Below, piece after piece: positions 62,970 to 64,000 of a DNA stretch of 64,000 nt (position 1 is the first letter of the stretch; each line of letters starts with the position of its first letter). Origin of the DNA: Avrilella dinanensis. Its GTDB lineage: Bacteria; Bacteroidota; Bacteroidia; Flavobacteriales; Flavobacteriaceae. The stretch spans positions 308,962-372,961 of the forward strand of contig NZ_NIPO01000001.1 in assembly GCF_002807015.1 (NCBI RefSeq), in the 5' to 3' direction. The notes beneath the pieces were generated by a model. The model did not search any database. It saw only the letters and a list, made by a program, of their open reading frames with translations, and was not told where the DNA came from. A program made the translations under genes and the position numbers.

Positions 62970-63944
62970 ATGGGTATTTTTGACAAAAGAATTAACTACA
63001 AACCATTCGAGTATCCTGAGATATTGGAATTTACCAATGCGATAAACAAATCTTTCTGGGTGCATTCGGAGGTTGATTTTACTGCAGACGTACAGGATTT
63101 CCACTCACATCTTTCCGCAGAAGAAAGAGAAGTTGTCAAAAGAAGTTTGTTGGCGATTGCTCAAATCGAAGTAAACGTAAAAACTTTTTGGGGCGATTTA
63201 TATGCACATTTGCCTAAGCCGGAATTCAACGGGCTGGGAAGCACTTTTGCAGAATGTGAATTCAGGCATTCAGAGGCATATTCCAGATTGTTGGAAGTTT
63301 TGGGCTACAATAATGAGTTTGAAGGCGTAGTGCAAATACCGGCTATCAACAAAAGAATACAATATTTGTCCAACGCGTTGAAACACGCCAAAGCAGAAAA
63401 TCAGAAAGACTATTTGAATTCATTGATATTGTTTTCGATTTTGATTGAGAACGTTTCGTTGTTCAGCCAGTTTGCCATTATTTTGTCTTTTACCCGATTC
63501 AAAGGAGCGATGAAAAATGTCAGCAATATCATCGCCTGGACATCTATTGATGAGCAAATTCACGCCAATGCCGGAATTTATATTGTCAATAAAATCAAGC
63601 AGGAATACCCTGATTATTTCGACCAGGAATCCATCGACAATATCAGAAAAATCGTTGAAGAATCCATTGACATTGAAGGCGAAATCCTGGATTGGATATT
63701 TGAAAACGGCGAGTTGGATACCATCAGCAAAGAAGATTTACTTAATTTCATGAAATTCAGAGTAGATGAAAGTCTGAAACAAATCGGAATGGAAAAAATA
63801 TATAGTGTATCTGATAAAAACTATCAGCCGATGGCATGGTTTGAAGAAGAAGTTTTCGCCAACGAACTGGACGATTTCTTTGCAAAAAGACCTACAGCAT
63901 ACACAAAACACGATAAAAGTATAACCGCAGACGACTTATTTTAA
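62970..63944 (+). CDS. nrdB: Ribonucleotide reductase class I, small subunit
   Basis: This 324-residue subunit carries the dinuclear metal site and radical for dNTP synthesis. Helices with the ligands can be read: IAQIEVNVKTFW (first Glu), ECEFRHSEAYSRL (Glu, His and, four residues on, the radical Tyr), LIENVSLFSQF (Glu) and DEQIHANAG (Glu, His). The length is normal. A 294-base AT-rich gap lies upstream, and nrdA starts 4 bases after the stop. Confidence 0.96.
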   Translation: MGIFDKRINYKPFEYPEILEFTNAINKSFWVHSEVDFTADVQDFHSHLSAEEREVVKRSLLAIAQIEVNVKTFWGDLYAHLPKPEFNGLGSTFAECEFRHSEAYSRLLEVLGYNNEFEGVVQIPAINKRIQYLSNALKHAKAENQKDYLNSLILFSILIENVSLFSQFAIILSFTRFKGAMKNVSNIIAWTSIDEQIHANAGIYIVNKIKQEYPDYFDQESIDNIRKIVEESIDIEGEILDWIFENGELDTISKEDLLNFMKFRVDESLKQIGMEKIYSVSDKNYQPMAWFEEEVFANELDDFFAKRPTAYTKHDKSITADDLF

Positions 63945-63948
63945 CATT

Positions 63949-64000
63949 ATGGCAGAAAGACTTTGGTGGCTTAACGAAGAAAGCGAGCAGATATTAAACA
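63949..64000 (+). CDS. nrdA: Ribonucleotide reductase class I, large subunit (5' end only)
   Basis: Only the first 17 codons are in the window, MAERLWWLNEESEQILN, which resembles the start of Bacteroidota NrdA proteins. The ATG is 4 bases after the nrdB stop, and nrdB-nrdA order is usual. The rest runs past the window edge, so the assignment rests on position and a short match. Confidence 0.75.
   Translation, partial: MAERLWWLNEESEQILN

Overview
The window comes from a low-GC member of the Bacteroidota, most likely the family Flavobacteriaceae. The reasons are a type IX secretion (T9SS) gliding-type adhesin cluster with a PorP/SprF partner and an OmpA-like partner, a PorZ-like gene next to recO, a b558-type sdhCAB operon, many secreted proteins starting MKK and ending their signal in a Gln, Bacteroidota-style -7 boxes (TAnnTTTG) in place of sigma-70 boxes, and conserved flavobacterial families (DUF5522, DUF3109, DUF4136). 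It is ordinary chromosome. I see no rRNA, tRNA, prophage, CRISPR array or complete insertion sequence.

Layout. 1-4.8 kb: partial acyl-CoA thioesterase, pepP, aspS and a ChaN-like haem-binding protein. 5.0-9.3 kb: sdhC-sdhA-sdhB, with a four-helix-bundle gene inserted between sdhA and sdhB. 9.4-18.8 kb: aspartate kinase, fbp, a DUF5522-hutU-DUF4136-DUF4870 run, an MFS exporter, a toxin-antitoxin (TA) module, an HExxH protein, an ACC-deaminase/D-cysteine desulfhydrase-type enzyme and DUF1697. 18.8-25.5 kb: hemL, a second TA module, an LprI-like protein, a glucosaminidase, an EnvC-like protein, 3-hydroxyanthranilate dioxygenase and an ALDH7-type dehydrogenase. 25.6-34.5 kb: a MITE-like element, two beta-barrel proteins, ansA, an acyltransferase, a TatD nuclease, a retropepsin-like protein, DUF3109 and an M16 protease. 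34.7-42.0 kb: a forward run of marC, a small membrane protein, a short FAD protein, hflX, metB, rpiB and polA. 42.1-51.4 kb: a Ser/Arg/Asn-rich secreted protein, then the adhesin-PorP/SprF-OmpA cluster. 51.6-64 kb: lepA, yraN, LD-carboxypeptidase, a TonB-dependent receptor, a DtxR-type regulator with a ZIP transporter, a DUF6174 lipoprotein, recO, porZ, nrdB and the start of nrdA.

The most striking observation concerns the two TA modules (about 16.3-17.1 kb and 20.0-20.7 kb). Each is a cassette of about 0.6 kb placed just upstream of, and in the same orientation as, a host gene. Each is bracketed by a diverged direct repeat of 57-59 bp, which is a copy of the host gene's own first codons. The intervening segments are nearly the same length (620 and 614 bp), although the two TA pairs are only distantly similar. 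This looks like insertion with long target duplication that rebuilds an intact downstream gene and leaves a dead 5' stub upstream. I propose it as a recurring way for TA modules to enter this genome.

Other points of interest are a MITE-like family with TAA target duplications, of which one copy is an internal deletion of the other; the four-helix-bundle insertion with imperfect inverted ends that splits the sdh operon; a near-perfect palindrome next to the -7 box of the DtxR-ZIP operon; and a hairpin between the adhesin gene and its PorP/SprF partner.
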